A stretch of 64,000 nucleotides of DNA from Erwinia pyrifoliae DSM 12163 (lineage in GTDB: Bacteria > Pseudomonadota > Gammaproteobacteria > Enterobacterales > Enterobacteriaceae), in NCBI RefSeq assembly GCF_000026985.1, contig NC_017390.1, forward strand, positions 3,091,567 through 3,155,566. The letters are read 5' to 3'. Under the pieces are notes generated by a model. The model had not been told where the DNA came from, searched no databases, and saw only the letters and a list, made by a program, of their open reading frames with translations. Shown piece by piece: positions 20,790 through 33,207 of the stretch. The position numbers and the translations under genes are program-made. The first letter of the stretch is position 1. Each line of letters opens with the position of its first letter.

Positions 20790-21546
20790 ATTATCCGCCA
20801 TTGAAAAACGCTTTGATGGTAACCCGGTATTAAAAAACATCAATCTGACCATCAATGAGGGCGCGGTAACCGCGCTGATTGGGCCGTCAGGAAGCGGCAA
20901 AAGCACCCTGCTGCGCTGTATCAACCTGTTGGAAATTCCTCAGGCTGGGGAATTAACCATCGGTGATGAACGGCTTTTATTTACCGGCAGCGCCCGCGTG
21001 AGCAAAAAAGACACCCGCCGCATATGCCAGCAAACCGGAATGGTGTTTCAAAATTTTCAACTGTTCCCGCATTTGACCGTGATTGAAAATATCATGGAAG
21101 GCCTGATCACCGTCCAGAAGCAGAGCCGGCCACAGGCTGAAGAACGCGCCGAAATGTTGCTGAATAAGGTTGGCATGCTGCACAAACGGGATGCCTGGCC
21201 TGCCACGCTGTCCGGCGGCCAGCAGCAGCGTGTGGCCATTGCCAGAGCGCTGGCTCCTTCGCCTAAAGTGTTGCTGTGTGATGAACCCACTTCGGCGCTG
21301 GATCCGGAGCTATCACAGGAAGTGGTCGCGGTGTTAAAGCAGCTTGCCAACGAGGGCATGACCATGTTGATGGCAACGCACGACCTGCGTCTCGCCGCGA
21401 ATATCGCCAGCCAGGTGGTATTTATTGAGGCGGGCGAAATAGTGGAAAGTGACAGCTCGAAAAATATTTTCACCCGGGCCAGTAAAGCCAGAACCAAAGC
21501 GTTTATCTCGACGCTGACCGAAACCTTACCCGATTGGGAAATTTAA
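20782..21546 (+). CDS. Polar amino-acid ABC transporter ATP-binding protein
   Basis: Energises uptake through the adjacent permease. All ABC motifs are present: Walker A GPSGSGKST near residue 36, the Q-loop FQNFQLF, the signature LSGGQQQRVAIARA near 147, Walker B VLLCDEPTSALDP near 170 and the switch His in MATHDL. Length 254 residues, typical of GlnQ/HisP relatives. An insertion around residues 58-80 (ERLLFTGSARVSKKDTRR) is slightly longer than in GlnQ. Confidence 0.92.
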   Translation: MIKLSAIEKRFDGNPVLKNINLTINEGAVTALIGPSGSGKSTLLRCINLLEIPQAGELTIGDERLLFTGSARVSKKDTRRICQQTGMVFQNFQLFPHLTVIENIMEGLITVQKQSRPQAEERAEMLLNKVGMLHKRDAWPATLSGGQQQRVAIARALAPSPKVLLCDEPTSALDPELSQEVVAVLKQLANEGMTMLMATHDLRLAANIASQVVFIEAGEIVESDSSKNIFTRASKARTKAFISTLTETLPDWEI

Positions 21547-21586
21547 CCCGAAGACTATATTACCGAGCGCATTCAGGAGTTTAGAC

Positions 21587-22360
21587 ATGAAATCTATCGC
21601 AACGCTGTTATTAGCAGGCATGGTGCAGTTCGGCCTTTCATCACAGGCAATGGCAGAAACCGAGCTGTCCAAAGTTCAGTCGGCGGGCGCGTTGAAAATC
21701 GGCACCGAGGGTACCTATCCGCCCTTCAGCTACCACGATACCAGCGGCAAACTCACCGGCTTTGATGTTGAAATCGGTCGTGAAGTTGCAAAACGTCTGA
21801 ATGTTAAGGCGGAATTTGTGGAAGCAAAATGGGATGGCCTGATTGCCGGACTGGATGCACGTCGCTATGACGCGGTGATTAACCAGGTTGCCATCACTGC
21901 GCCACGCCAGCAAAAATATGATTTTTCTGTGCCGTATATCTCTTCCCGAGCGGTGCTGATCGTGCGCAGCAATAACAGTGCGATTAAGTCATTCGATGAT
22001 TTGAAGGGTAAAAAATCAGCCCATACCTTGACCAGCAACTTTGCCCAGCTGGCAACGCGCTACGGTGCACAAGTTGTTGGAACTGACGGCTTTAATCAGT
22101 CGGTCGACCTGGTCGCCAGCGGTCGCGCAGACGCCACCATCAACGACAATCTCTCCTACCTCGACTTCAAAAAGCACAGGCCTGATGTGAAGGTTAAGAT
22201 CGCCGCAACGCTGCCAGCGGCCGAGGATGAAGGTATTCTGCTGCGCAAGGGCAATACGGAACTTAAGGCCGCCATTGATAAAGCCATTAGCGATATCAAA
22301 TCTGACGGAACTTATCAGCGCATCTCACAGCACTATTTCGGCGCAGACGTGTCTGAATAG
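21587..22360 (+). CDS. Periplasmic amino-acid-binding protein of the ABC transporter
   Basis: Captures the substrate for the permease and ATPase encoded upstream. A signal peptide is clear (MKSIATLLLAGMVQFGLSSQ, cut after AMA). The mature protein is a family 3 solute-binding protein: GTEGTYPPFSYHDTSGKLTG near residue 39, DVEIGREVAKRL, and INQVAITAPRQQKYDFSVPY near 103. The general layout resembles the cystine-binding protein TcyJ (FliY). Length 257 residues. Cystine or a related amino acid is the best guess from resemblance and from the cys neighbours. Confidence 0.9.
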   Translation: MKSIATLLLAGMVQFGLSSQAMAETELSKVQSAGALKIGTEGTYPPFSYHDTSGKLTGFDVEIGREVAKRLNVKAEFVEAKWDGLIAGLDARRYDAVINQVAITAPRQQKYDFSVPYISSRAVLIVRSNNSAIKSFDDLKGKKSAHTLTSNFAQLATRYGAQVVGTDGFNQSVDLVASGRADATINDNLSYLDFKKHRPDVKVKIAATLPAAEDEGILLRKGNTELKAAIDKAISDIKSDGTYQRISQHYFGADVSE

Positions 22361-22368
22361 TTCGGCAG

Positions 22369-22390
22369 CGCGGGGCGATTTAGCCCCGCG
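22369..22390 (+). terminator. GC-rich hairpin after the ABC operon
   Basis: Perfect 8-bp stem CGCGGGGC/GCCCCGCG with loop GATTTA, 8 bases after the binding-protein stop. No T-run follows, so it may protect the mRNA end or act as a weak terminator. Confidence 0.5.
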
Positions 22391-22533
22391 TCCGCATGTC
22401 CATCCTGATAATCCAGACGTTGGGTTCATCAACGTGCGCGTAGTCAGAATATAACCTTCTTATTGATACACTTAATTTATTCATCCTTCTCATAGCAAAT
22501 CATTCATGCCTGAAGCAGATGACTGTTTACACG

Positions 22534-23205
22534 TCAGGCAATATTGAGATATTTGTGCGTCTGCATCGACAGCCGCCAGTTACGGGCAATGCAGGTATCA
22601 ATACAGAGTTGGGTGGCATCGGCCTTTTGGCTGATCGGCTGCAGGGCAATGATACGCGCCTTGTTATCATTCAGCGTAGCCAGCAGTTCATCCAGCGCAT
22701 CGACGTCGCGCTGACGCGCTACCGGGTGCTTCACCTCATCGGCGCGCACTAGGGCCTGGTTCAGCACATCATAACCGCCGCGCATATTCACCTTGGGCGA
22801 TACCGTTACCCAGGTTTGCGCCGTGCAGCGCACCTGATGGGTGCCGCTGGTTTCTATCTGACAGCTGAAGCCGCTATCCTGTAACGCGGCGGTCAACGGC
22901 GTCAGATCATAGATGCACGGCTCACCGCCGGTGATCACGATATGCTTTGCCGTCCAGCCGTGTCGACGGATCGTTTCCAGCAGCGCGGGCGCATCGGCCG
23001 CGCCCCAGGCATCGGTCTCTACCGTTTTCAGCAGAATATCCCCCAGCGATGTCTCCCGATCGGCCAGCTTATCCCAGGTGTGTTTAGTATCACACCAGCT
23101 GCAGCCCACCGGGCATCCCTGCAGGCGGATAAAAATAGCCGGAACGCCGGTATAAAAGCCTTCGCCTTGCAACGTCTGAAACATCTCATTTATCGGGTAC
23201 TGCAT
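22534..23205 (-). CDS. queE: 7-carboxy-7-deazaguanine synthase
   Basis: Radical SAM enzyme making the 7-deazaguanine ring from carboxytetrahydropterin. The cluster motif is the QueE-type Cys-x3-Cys-x2-Cys in GCPVGCSWCDTKHTW near residues 31-40. ITGGEPCI near 93 and SPKVNMRGGY near 135 follow. The start MQYPINEMFQTLQGEG at 23205 gives 223 residues, matching E. coli, with GAGAAG upstream; the open frame before it is non-homologous. Confidence 0.97.
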   Translation of the reverse strand: MQYPINEMFQTLQGEGFYTGVPAIFIRLQGCPVGCSWCDTKHTWDKLADRETSLGDILLKTVETDAWGAADAPALLETIRRHGWTAKHIVITGGEPCIYDLTPLTAALQDSGFSCQIETSGTHQVRCTAQTWVTVSPKVNMRGGYDVLNQALVRADEVKHPVARQRDVDALDELLATLNDNKARIIALQPISQKADATQLCIDTCIARNWRLSMQTHKYLNIA

Positions 23206-23363
23206 CAACTTCTCGACTGGTGGCAAATGACGGGCGCAGATTATGGCAGATTGAGCAGATAAGGCCAAACAAAGCGTGCGGATTGTGTCTGGCCTTATAA
23301 TTTGAACTGACAGCGCGTACCTCAATAACGGATGCAGGGCCTGCCGCCCCTCTCCGGCATCGA

Positions 23364-25250
23364 TCACATAAATTTTTTATTATGCATTTGCGCCATGGCC
23401 TGTTGCGCGACGTCTTTTGAGCCGCTCAGGGTAAAGTGACCGTAGTCGTTGGAGAACGGCCGCCCGTCAGAGGCTAAACCGCGACAGAAGCCGCCCGGGC
23501 ATACAATCGACCAGACCGAAATATAGCGAATTCCCTGTTGGGACATGGCCTTCGCCATCTTCAGATCGGTGTCACGGATCTCTGGCTTTACCGACGAAGC
23601 GACAAGATCTTTGCGCCCGTCCGTCTGATATGCCAGCAGGTTTGGCAGCGCCTCGGTGTACTCGACGGTCGGCCCCATCACGATAATATTGTTCGAACGC
23701 GATTTAAGGTGGTCGAGCGTGGCGCGCAGCGGCGCAATATCTTCCGGCGCCCAGCGGGCTGAAATAATAATGCCGTCAATCTTATGCTGCGGGAGCCACT
23801 CGTCATAAACATAGTCCACCAGTTTTGTACACGGATTGTGCAGCGTCTGGCGGGAAAGGGGTTTGCAACCGGCTGAAGTGGCTTGGATCACGTTAATACC
23901 ATCACCTGCCGTCAGGCTGATGGCGCGCCACAGGTGAGCTGCATGGCTGTCACCGATCACCACATAATTCTTCGCTGCCGCCGAGGTTTGCAGACAGAAA
24001 GCGCGATCGAACGGCTTATCTTCCTCATTTTTCCCGTCAACAAAGCACCGCCCGCGACGGTACTGATAATCAAATTCCGGCATTTTGCTATATTCCGCGT
24101 AGTGAGCAAGCGCGAGAGCCTGTTGCGAAAAGTGCCCGGAATGGTTGTCGATATGGCCTTTGTAAAGCGTGCCGCTGGTCATTACTACCAGTCCGATAAC
24201 GGAAACGGTAACCGCTCTGCCTGCTGTCACGAAAGACAATTTGTAACGAAACGGGATTTCAATCAGGTAGCGTGACGCCACCGCCAGCCCCAGGGTTAAC
24301 GCAGCAATCACCGCTTCGCGTATTCCCGGTGCAAAGTTAAAGAACATGCGGGCGTAGACGATAATCGGCCAATGCCACAGATACAGACAGTAAGAGATCA
24401 TGCCGATGTAAACGACCGGCTTCAGGGCCAACAGGCGCGATATCACCGATTGTTGACCGGCAAGAATAATCAGGAAACTCCCCACGCACGGCCACAGCGC
24501 ATTCCATGCCGGGAAGGGCATATCGGTATTCAGCATCAGGAAACCATACAGGATTAGCGCCAGACCGGCGAGACTCATACCGTGTCTGAAGGACTGACTG
24601 AGGCGTGCCGTTTTCGCCTCCAGCCCAGCAACAGCAATGATCCCGCCCAGCGCCAGCTCCCAGGCCCGGGTCGGTAACATATAGAAGGTGAAAGTCGGTT
24701 TACGCGTCACGCCGTAAATACTTAACGCCAGCGAGGCGGCAATAATCAGCAGCATGACCTGGGTAGTGCGGCGGCGGAAAATCCGTATCACAAACAGCAA
24801 TACAATCGGGAAGATAATATAAAACTGCTCTTCTACAGCCAGTGACCAGGTGTGAAGCAGCGGCTTCAGCTCGGCTGGCCCGTCAAAGTAACCGGTCGTT
24901 TTCCAGAAAAAAATATTGGAAACGGAAAGCAGCGCTGCCGTTGCGCTGTTGCTCAGATCGCTGAATTGTGCCGGAAGAAGATGGTAATAGCCGAAAAGCA
25001 ACGTTGCCAGCAGCACCACAAACAGCGGCGGCAGAATACGCAGGCAGCGACGTTTATAGAAATCGAGATAAGAGAAATGACCCGCCAGCGCACTTTGGTA
25101 AATAATGCCGCAGATCAGATAACCCGATATCACAAAGAAGATATCGACCCCGGTAAACCCCCCAGGAATCCCCCCCATCCCCATATGATAAGCAATGACA
25201 GGCAGCACGGCGAGTGCACGCAGCCCGTCGATATCAGCACGATATTTCAT
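23364..25250 (-). CDS. Membrane O-acyltransferase with C-terminal SGNH domain (OafA/YrhL type)
   Basis: Probable O-acetyltransferase of a surface polysaccharide. The N-terminal acyltransferase-3 domain (about 1-370) has roughly ten membrane helices and the motifs YRADIDGLRALAVLPVIAYH, FFVISGYLI and LLHTWSLAVEEQFYIIFP. The C-terminal periplasmic SGNH domain has block I IGDSHAAHLW near residue 426 and the Asp-x-x-His pair in DYGHFTLSG near 603. The substrate (O-antigen, exopolysaccharide or other glycan) is not shown. It lies between queE and eno, where E. coli has unrelated genes, and has no sugar-synthesis neighbours. Full length at 628 residues. Confidence 0.9.
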   Translation of the reverse strand: MKYRADIDGLRALAVLPVIAYHMGMGGIPGGFTGVDIFFVISGYLICGIIYQSALAGHFSYLDFYKRRCLRILPPLFVVLLATLLFGYYHLLPAQFSDLSNSATAALLSVSNIFFWKTTGYFDGPAELKPLLHTWSLAVEEQFYIIFPIVLLFVIRIFRRRTTQVMLLIIAASLALSIYGVTRKPTFTFYMLPTRAWELALGGIIAVAGLEAKTARLSQSFRHGMSLAGLALILYGFLMLNTDMPFPAWNALWPCVGSFLIILAGQQSVISRLLALKPVVYIGMISYCLYLWHWPIIVYARMFFNFAPGIREAVIAALTLGLAVASRYLIEIPFRYKLSFVTAGRAVTVSVIGLVVMTSGTLYKGHIDNHSGHFSQQALALAHYAEYSKMPEFDYQYRRGRCFVDGKNEEDKPFDRAFCLQTSAAAKNYVVIGDSHAAHLWRAISLTAGDGINVIQATSAGCKPLSRQTLHNPCTKLVDYVYDEWLPQHKIDGIIISARWAPEDIAPLRATLDHLKSRSNNIIVMGPTVEYTEALPNLLAYQTDGRKDLVASSVKPEIRDTDLKMAKAMSQQGIRYISVWSIVCPGGFCRGLASDGRPFSNDYGHFTLSGSKDVAQQAMAQMHNKKFM

Positions 25251-25380
25251 TTCTCCGATCCCAATAACAAATAGTTACGGGCAATTTACACAAAAATACA
25301 TAGGAAAAGGTCATGCCGGCGTGAACCAGGAGTTTTCTCATCGAGAAGGTTATCAGGGTAATCTATTGATAATTAAAGAA

Positions 25381-25411
25381 GAAAAAAAAAGCCCCGTTCA
25401 AAGACGGAGCT
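25381..25411 (-). terminator. Rho-independent terminator of eno
   Basis: On the minus strand AGCTCCG/CGGGGCT (one G-T pair) forms a hairpin followed by nine T's, about 44 bases past the eno stop. Confidence 0.85.
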
Positions 25412-25454
25412 TTTCAGAGAAACCTCAGCCACCAGGACTCAGGATATCAGTATC

Positions 25455-28489
<3,035 letters not shown>

Positions 28490-28526
28490 TTAAAGACGAT
28501 GGAATGAATAACCAGGACGGGAAAAT

Positions 28527-28555
28527 AGTATACCCGAAACCCACAGGGGCGACAA
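28527..28555 (-). promoter_or_regulatory. Sigma-70 promoter for pyrG
   Basis: On the minus strand -35 TTGTCG and -10 TATACT are separated by exactly 17 bases. The predicted transcription start is about 50 bases before the pyrG ATG. Confidence 0.7.
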
Positions 28556-28667
28556 TTGATCGTTTCCGGTTGTGTGCTTTCCAGCGTATTTACCGCCAGG
28601 AGATTACCTGAATGTTCGCCGCCGGAGGTTGACGTGTGTCACACTTTTGTTGAATCGTGTCAGCTAA

Positions 28668-29456
28668 CTATTCCTGTGATTTGACGATTTGCCATGCGGC
28701 CTCCATTTGCGCCAGGCTCGCCTGCTGCATTTCCAGGTCCTGGGCGGCAATAATTTGCTCAACCTGACGGAAGCGACGTTCAAATTTGAAATTGGCCTTT
28801 TGCAACGCGGTTTCCGCTTTGCTGCCAAGATGACGCGACAGATTTACCGTGGCAAACAGCAGATCGCCAATTTCCTCTTCCAGCTTATCGCGGTCGATCA
28901 CCGCCTGCTGCGCTTCGTGCATCACTTCGTCAATCTCTTCGTGCACTTTATCCAACACCGGCCCAAGGGTGTCCCAGTCAAAACCCACGCTGCTACAGCG
29001 TTTCTGGATTTTGTGGGCGCGCATCAGGGCTGGTAGCGCATGGGGAATGTCATCCAGCGCCGAGTGCTGTGCTTTCTCTGCGCGCTCGGTGCTTTTGATC
29101 TGTTCCCAGTTCATCGGTTCCCCCTCACTGCCCTGAGCGCTGGCAAAGAGATGCGGGTGGCGGCGCTCCAGCTTATCGCTGATGGCCCGGCAGATATCAT
29201 CGAAGTTAAAATGCCCCTGCTCCTGGGCCATCTGCGCGTAAAACACCACCTGGAAAAGCAGGTCACCCAGTTCGCCGCGCAGATCGTCAAAATCGGCGCG
29301 GTTGATGGCGTCGACCACTTCATAAGCTTCTTCCAGCGTATAAGGCGCAATGGAGGCAAAAGTTTGCTGACGATCCCACGGGCAGCCGTTTTCCGCATCG
29401 CGCAGGGTTTTCATGATGCCCAGCAGGCGATCGAGAGAAGTCATTGTTTTATCCAT
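28668..29456 (-). CDS. mazG: Nucleoside triphosphate pyrophosphohydrolase MazG
   Basis: Hydrolyses (d)NTPs to the monophosphate and pyrophosphate. Two MazG repeats are visible: CPWDRQQTF, EEAYEVVDAI and GELGDLLFQVVFYAQ near residues 25-75, and EEIDEV with EEEIGDLLFATVNLSRHL near 171-212. Length 262 residues from ATG at 29456; a second ATG at 29444 gives 258 and is equally possible. It lies 26 bases after relA. The mazEF toxin-antitoxin pair found here in E. coli is absent. Confidence 0.96.
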   Translation of the reverse strand: MDKTMTSLDRLLGIMKTLRDAENGCPWDRQQTFASIAPYTLEEAYEVVDAINRADFDDLRGELGDLLFQVVFYAQMAQEQGHFNFDDICRAISDKLERRHPHLFASAQGSEGEPMNWEQIKSTERAEKAQHSALDDIPHALPALMRAHKIQKRCSSVGFDWDTLGPVLDKVHEEIDEVMHEAQQAVIDRDKLEEEIGDLLFATVNLSRHLGSKAETALQKANFKFERRFRQVEQIIAAQDLEMQQASLAQMEAAWQIVKSQE

Positions 29457-29482
29457 TCAGGTGGTTTATCCGCTCAGACAGA

Positions 29483-31717
29483 TTAATGCAGACGCTTCGC
29501 GTCAATGATATCAGGCACCTGATTAAGGCGCGCCAGCACCCGGCTCAGCACCTGTTGATTATAAATCTCAATATCCATATCAATAGTTGCCAGCTGCCTT
29601 TTGGTATCGCTGTGGCTGGAAACGCCGAGCACATTCACTTTTTCGTTGGCCAGAATGGTGGTGATATCGCGCAACAGACCGCTGCGGTCGTTCGCCGTCA
29701 CCCGCACCACCAGCGAATAGCCGCTGGAGTAGGTTTCTCCCCATACGGCATCAACAATGCGCTCAGGCGCGTGGGATATCAGGTCGGCCAGCTGGTCACA
29801 GTCGGCGCGGTGAATCGAAATGCCGCGCCCCTGGGTGATAAAACCGGTAATGTCATCACCGGGTATCGGCTGGCAGCAGCGCGCAATATGATGCATCAGG
29901 TTGCCAACGCCCTCGACCACCACGCGGCCGCTCTCTTTGCTGCGCGGCACGCTATTGGAAGTTTTCTGCGTCAGCTGGCGCAGCGCCTCGCGGTCTTCCT
30001 CTTCGGCACTCGGCTTATGCAGCTTAGACTGCAGGAAGTTACTCATCTGATTCAGACGCACGTCGCCGCCGCCAATCGCTGCCAGCAATTCATCCAGCGA
30101 ATTGTAGTTATAGCGCGGCAGCAGCACCTTTTCAGCATCTTTCAGGTTGATATCAAGATGATCGAGTTCGTTGTCGAGGATCTGCCGACCGGCAATAATA
30201 TTTTTGTCGCGATCCTGCTTACGGAACCAGGCGTGGATCTTCGAACGCCCACGGCTGGTGGTGACATAGCCGAGGTTAGGGTTCAGCCAGTCGCGACTCG
30301 GGTTTGGCTGCTTCTGGGTGATGATGTCGATCTGATCGCCCATTTGCAGATGATAGGTAAACGGCACAATGCGCCCGCCAATTTTCGCCCCGATGCAGCG
30401 GTGACCGATATCGCTGTGAATGTGGTAAGCGAAGTCCAGCGGCGTGGAGCCGGCAGGCAGATCCACCACATCCCCTTTCGGGGTAAACACGTAAACCCGA
30501 TCGTCGAATACCTGACTGCGCACTTCGTCAAGCATCTCGCCGGAGTCCGACATCTCCTCCTGCCAGGTGATCAGCTTACGCAGCCAGGCAATGCGTTCTT
30601 CATGGCCGGATGCGCCGCGCGCGCTGCCGCCCACGCCGCCTTCCTTATATTTCCAGTGCGCCGCCACGCCCAGCTCGGCATCTTCATGCATCTGGCGGGT
30701 GCGGATCTGGATCTCGACGGTTTTGCCCTTAGGCCCCAGCACCACGGTGTGGATCGACTGATAACCGTTGGGTTTAGGGTTAGCAACGTAGTCATCAAAC
30801 TCGTTTGGCAGATGGCGGTAAAGCGTATGAACGATACCCAGTGCGCCGTAGCAATCCTGCAAACGTTCAGCAACGATACGCACCGCACGCACGTCGAACA
30901 GCTCATCGAAAGCCAGCGACTTTTTCTGCATCTTGCGCCAGATGCTGTAGATATGTTTGGGTCGGCCATACACTTCGGCCTTCACGCCCTCTTTAACGAT
31001 TTCGGTGCGCAGCGACTGCACGAAGGTATCGATATAATCTTCGCGATCGATGCGCCGCTCGTGCAGCAGTTTGGCGATGCGCTTGTACTCTTCCGGGTGC
31101 AGGTAGCGGAAACAGAAATCTTCCAGTTCCCACTTCAACTGGCCAATCCCGAGGCGGTTCGCTAACGGCGCATAGATATTGGTACACTCTTTCGCCGCCA
31201 GCACGCGCTCATCTTCCGGCGCGTCTTTGACTTCCCGCAGATGAGCGATGCGCTCCGCCAGCTTGATAACCACGCAGCGAAAATCTTCCACCATCGCCAG
31301 CAGCATTCGCCGTACGTTATCAACCTGCTCGGAGGCCATCGAATCATTGTGCGTGGCTTTTAACTGACGAATGGCATCCATATCGCGCACGCCGTGCACC
31401 AGCGAGACGATGGATTGACCAAACTGCGCTTCGAGCACCTCTTCGCTGACCACGCCGGCATCTGCCAGTGGAAACAGCAGCGCCGCGCTCAGGGTTTCGT
31501 TATCCATGCTGAGCATGGAGAGGATCTCCACCATCTCAACGCCGCGCCACAGCAGCAGGGCCGCATCGGGGTGATTCTTCGTCGCCGTGTCACAATAGCG
31601 CCAGGTATCGGCCAGTCGTTCACATGACTGCGGGTTAGAGATCGCCAAATCAGCGATCCATTGGTCGAGCGCAAACTCGCCAGCCGTATTAAGATGTGCA
31701 CTTCTTACCGCAACCAT
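29483..31717 (-). CDS. relA: GTP pyrophosphokinase RelA
   Basis: Ribosome-dependent ppGpp synthase of the stringent response. The start MVAVRSAHLNTAGEF at 31717 has GGAGG upstream and gives 744 residues, the E. coli length. The HD-like domain is degenerate (LLFPLADAG in place of the HDxxED motif), as in all RelA, so it is a synthase only. Synthetase motifs are YGRPKHIYSIWRKMQKK near 250 and NPKPNGYQSIHTVV near 320. TGS, zinc-finger (ARCCQPIPGD) and ACT domains follow. Confidence 0.98.
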   Translation of the reverse strand: MVAVRSAHLNTAGEFALDQWIADLAISNPQSCERLADTWRYCDTATKNHPDAALLLWRGVEMVEILSMLSMDNETLSAALLFPLADAGVVSEEVLEAQFGQSIVSLVHGVRDMDAIRQLKATHNDSMASEQVDNVRRMLLAMVEDFRCVVIKLAERIAHLREVKDAPEDERVLAAKECTNIYAPLANRLGIGQLKWELEDFCFRYLHPEEYKRIAKLLHERRIDREDYIDTFVQSLRTEIVKEGVKAEVYGRPKHIYSIWRKMQKKSLAFDELFDVRAVRIVAERLQDCYGALGIVHTLYRHLPNEFDDYVANPKPNGYQSIHTVVLGPKGKTVEIQIRTRQMHEDAELGVAAHWKYKEGGVGGSARGASGHEERIAWLRKLITWQEEMSDSGEMLDEVRSQVFDDRVYVFTPKGDVVDLPAGSTPLDFAYHIHSDIGHRCIGAKIGGRIVPFTYHLQMGDQIDIITQKQPNPSRDWLNPNLGYVTTSRGRSKIHAWFRKQDRDKNIIAGRQILDNELDHLDINLKDAEKVLLPRYNYNSLDELLAAIGGGDVRLNQMSNFLQSKLHKPSAEEEDREALRQLTQKTSNSVPRSKESGRVVVEGVGNLMHHIARCCQPIPGDDITGFITQGRGISIHRADCDQLADLISHAPERIVDAVWGETYSSGYSLVVRVTANDRSGLLRDITTILANEKVNVLGVSSHSDTKRQLATIDMDIEIYNQQVLSRVLARLNQVPDIIDAKRLH

Positions 31718-31749
31718 ATGCCCTCCAGGCATTGCCCCCGATCGGGGAG

Positions 31750-33066
31750 CTATTTTCGGCTAAACAGCACCATCGATTCCAGGTGCCCGGTATGGGGAAA
31801 CATGTCAAGCATAGTCACCCTTTCCAGTTGGTAGCCGGACGTAAGCAAAATCTCACTATCACGCGCGAGCGTCGTGGGGTTACAGGAAACATAAACCACC
31901 CGTTGCGGCGCAAGCTTGGTGATATGCGCCATCACTCCCGCAGCACCAGCACGCGCTGGATCAAGTAATACTTTATTGAATCCCTGCGCGGCCCACGGCT
32001 GACGGCTAACATCTTCTTCAAGGTTATGCTGCCAGAACGTCACATTGTTAAGATTATTTAATTCTGCATTATACCCAGCCTTGGCCACTAATGCTGCTAC
32101 GCCCTCCACTCCCACAACATTTTTAGCAAATTTTCCCATTGGAAGGGTAAAATTTCCCATTCCACAGTACAGATCCAGTACCCGATCTTCTGGTTGCAGG
32201 TCAAGCCACGTCAGCGCGCGCGCCACCATCTGCTGGTTAACCTCATCGTTCACCTGGATAAAGTCACGCGGGCTGAACGTCAGCGTCAGATCACCAGAAC
32301 GATAGTGCGGCATGACGCCGCTAGCCTGCTCAAGCGAGTCGCCATCGGCCGCCAGGTATAAAGACAAGTGGTGCTTATGCGAAAATTGTTCCAGTTTTTG
32401 CCGGTCGCCCGTCGTCAACGCATCCAGATGGCGTAAAACCAGCAGCGGCCCGTTGTCTGCCTGCACCAGCTCAACATGTCCGAGACGGCGCACCGCCTGC
32501 AAACCGCTTAGCACCGCACGAAGGGGCTGAAGCAATGCATTAAGTTCGGGCTTCAATATCGGGCAATGCGTGATATTGACCAGTTCACTGGTGCTTTTTT
32601 CGCGAAACCCCATGTGTAATGTCTGCGTTGCGGGCTGGAAGCTAAGACCAAGGCGCGCACGCCGGCGATAGCCCCATGTCGGCCCGGTGATAATGTCGTC
32701 CACCGCCACGGCCTCGCCGCGCTGCTTTGATAACAAATGCCCCAGCGCTTTGGCTTTACTTTGCTGTTGCAGGGACGGGGAGGCATGCTGCAGCTGACAG
32801 CCGCCGCAGCGGCTATAATGAGGACAGCGGGGCTGGACGCGTTCCGGGCTGGCGGTAACGATACGTTTTGCCACCCCGCGTGAAAAGTGGCGTTTATCTT
32901 CACTGATGCTCACTTCTGCCACTTCGCCGGGCAATGCTCCCTGCACAAACAGGGCTTTGCCATGATGGTGCGCCACCCCCTGACCGAAGCTGTCAAGGTC
33001 ATGAACTGTTACCGTTATCGTCTGGCGGGTCGTCACGCGCCTTTTTGCAGAGTAGAATTGCGCCAT
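31750..33066 (-). CDS. rlmD: 23S rRNA (uracil(1939)-C(5))-methyltransferase
   Basis: SAM-dependent methylation of U1939 of 23S rRNA. The order is an N-terminal TRAM domain, an iron-sulfur site [10 protein letters not shown] near residue 82, the SAM-binding [13 protein letters not shown] near 296, and the catalytic Cys in [12 protein letters not shown] near 393. Length 438 residues. It is divergent from barA and lies 32 bases before relA on the same strand, so the two may be co-transcribed. Confidence 0.97.
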   Translation of the reverse strand: MAQFYSAKRRVTTRQTITVTVHDLDSFGQGVAHHHGKALFVQGALPGEVAEVSISEDKRHFSRGVAKRIVTASPERVQPRCPHYSRCGGCQLQHASPSLQQQSKAKALGHLLSKQRGEAVAVDDIITGPTWGYRRRARLGLSFQPATQTLHMGFREKSTSELVNITHCPILKPELNALLQPLRAVLSGLQAVRRLGHVELVQADNGPLLVLRHLDALTTGDRQKLEQFSHKHHLSLYLAADGDSLEQASGVMPHYRSGDLTLTFSPRDFIQVNDEVNQQMVARALTWLDLQPEDRVLDLYCGMGNFTLPMGKFAKNVVGVEGVAALVAKAGYNAELNNLNNVTFWQHNLEEDVSRQPWAAQGFNKVLLDPARAGAAGVMAHITKLAPQRVVYVSCNPTTLARDSEILLTSGYQLERVTMLDMFPHTGHLESMVLFSRK

Positions 33067-33207
33067 TATTTTCTTCGTTCTCGAAAAGTAGAGATGATGG
33101 TCGTGAAAAAACGGGCGTAGCCTGGCACAACGTCAGCCATAATTCGACCTCTTCAGGACACAATGCCAAATGGACGGCACCGCGCACTGTCGCATACAGG
33201 GAATATG

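Noticed and set aside
29457..29482. Search for mazEF between relA and mazG
   Set aside because: Only 26 bases separate the two genes, so no toxin-antitoxin pair is present.
29444..31165. 573-codon open frame opposite relA
   Set aside because: It mirrors the codon structure of relA, has no ribosome-binding site and no recognisable domain; long antisense frames are common in GC-rich genes.
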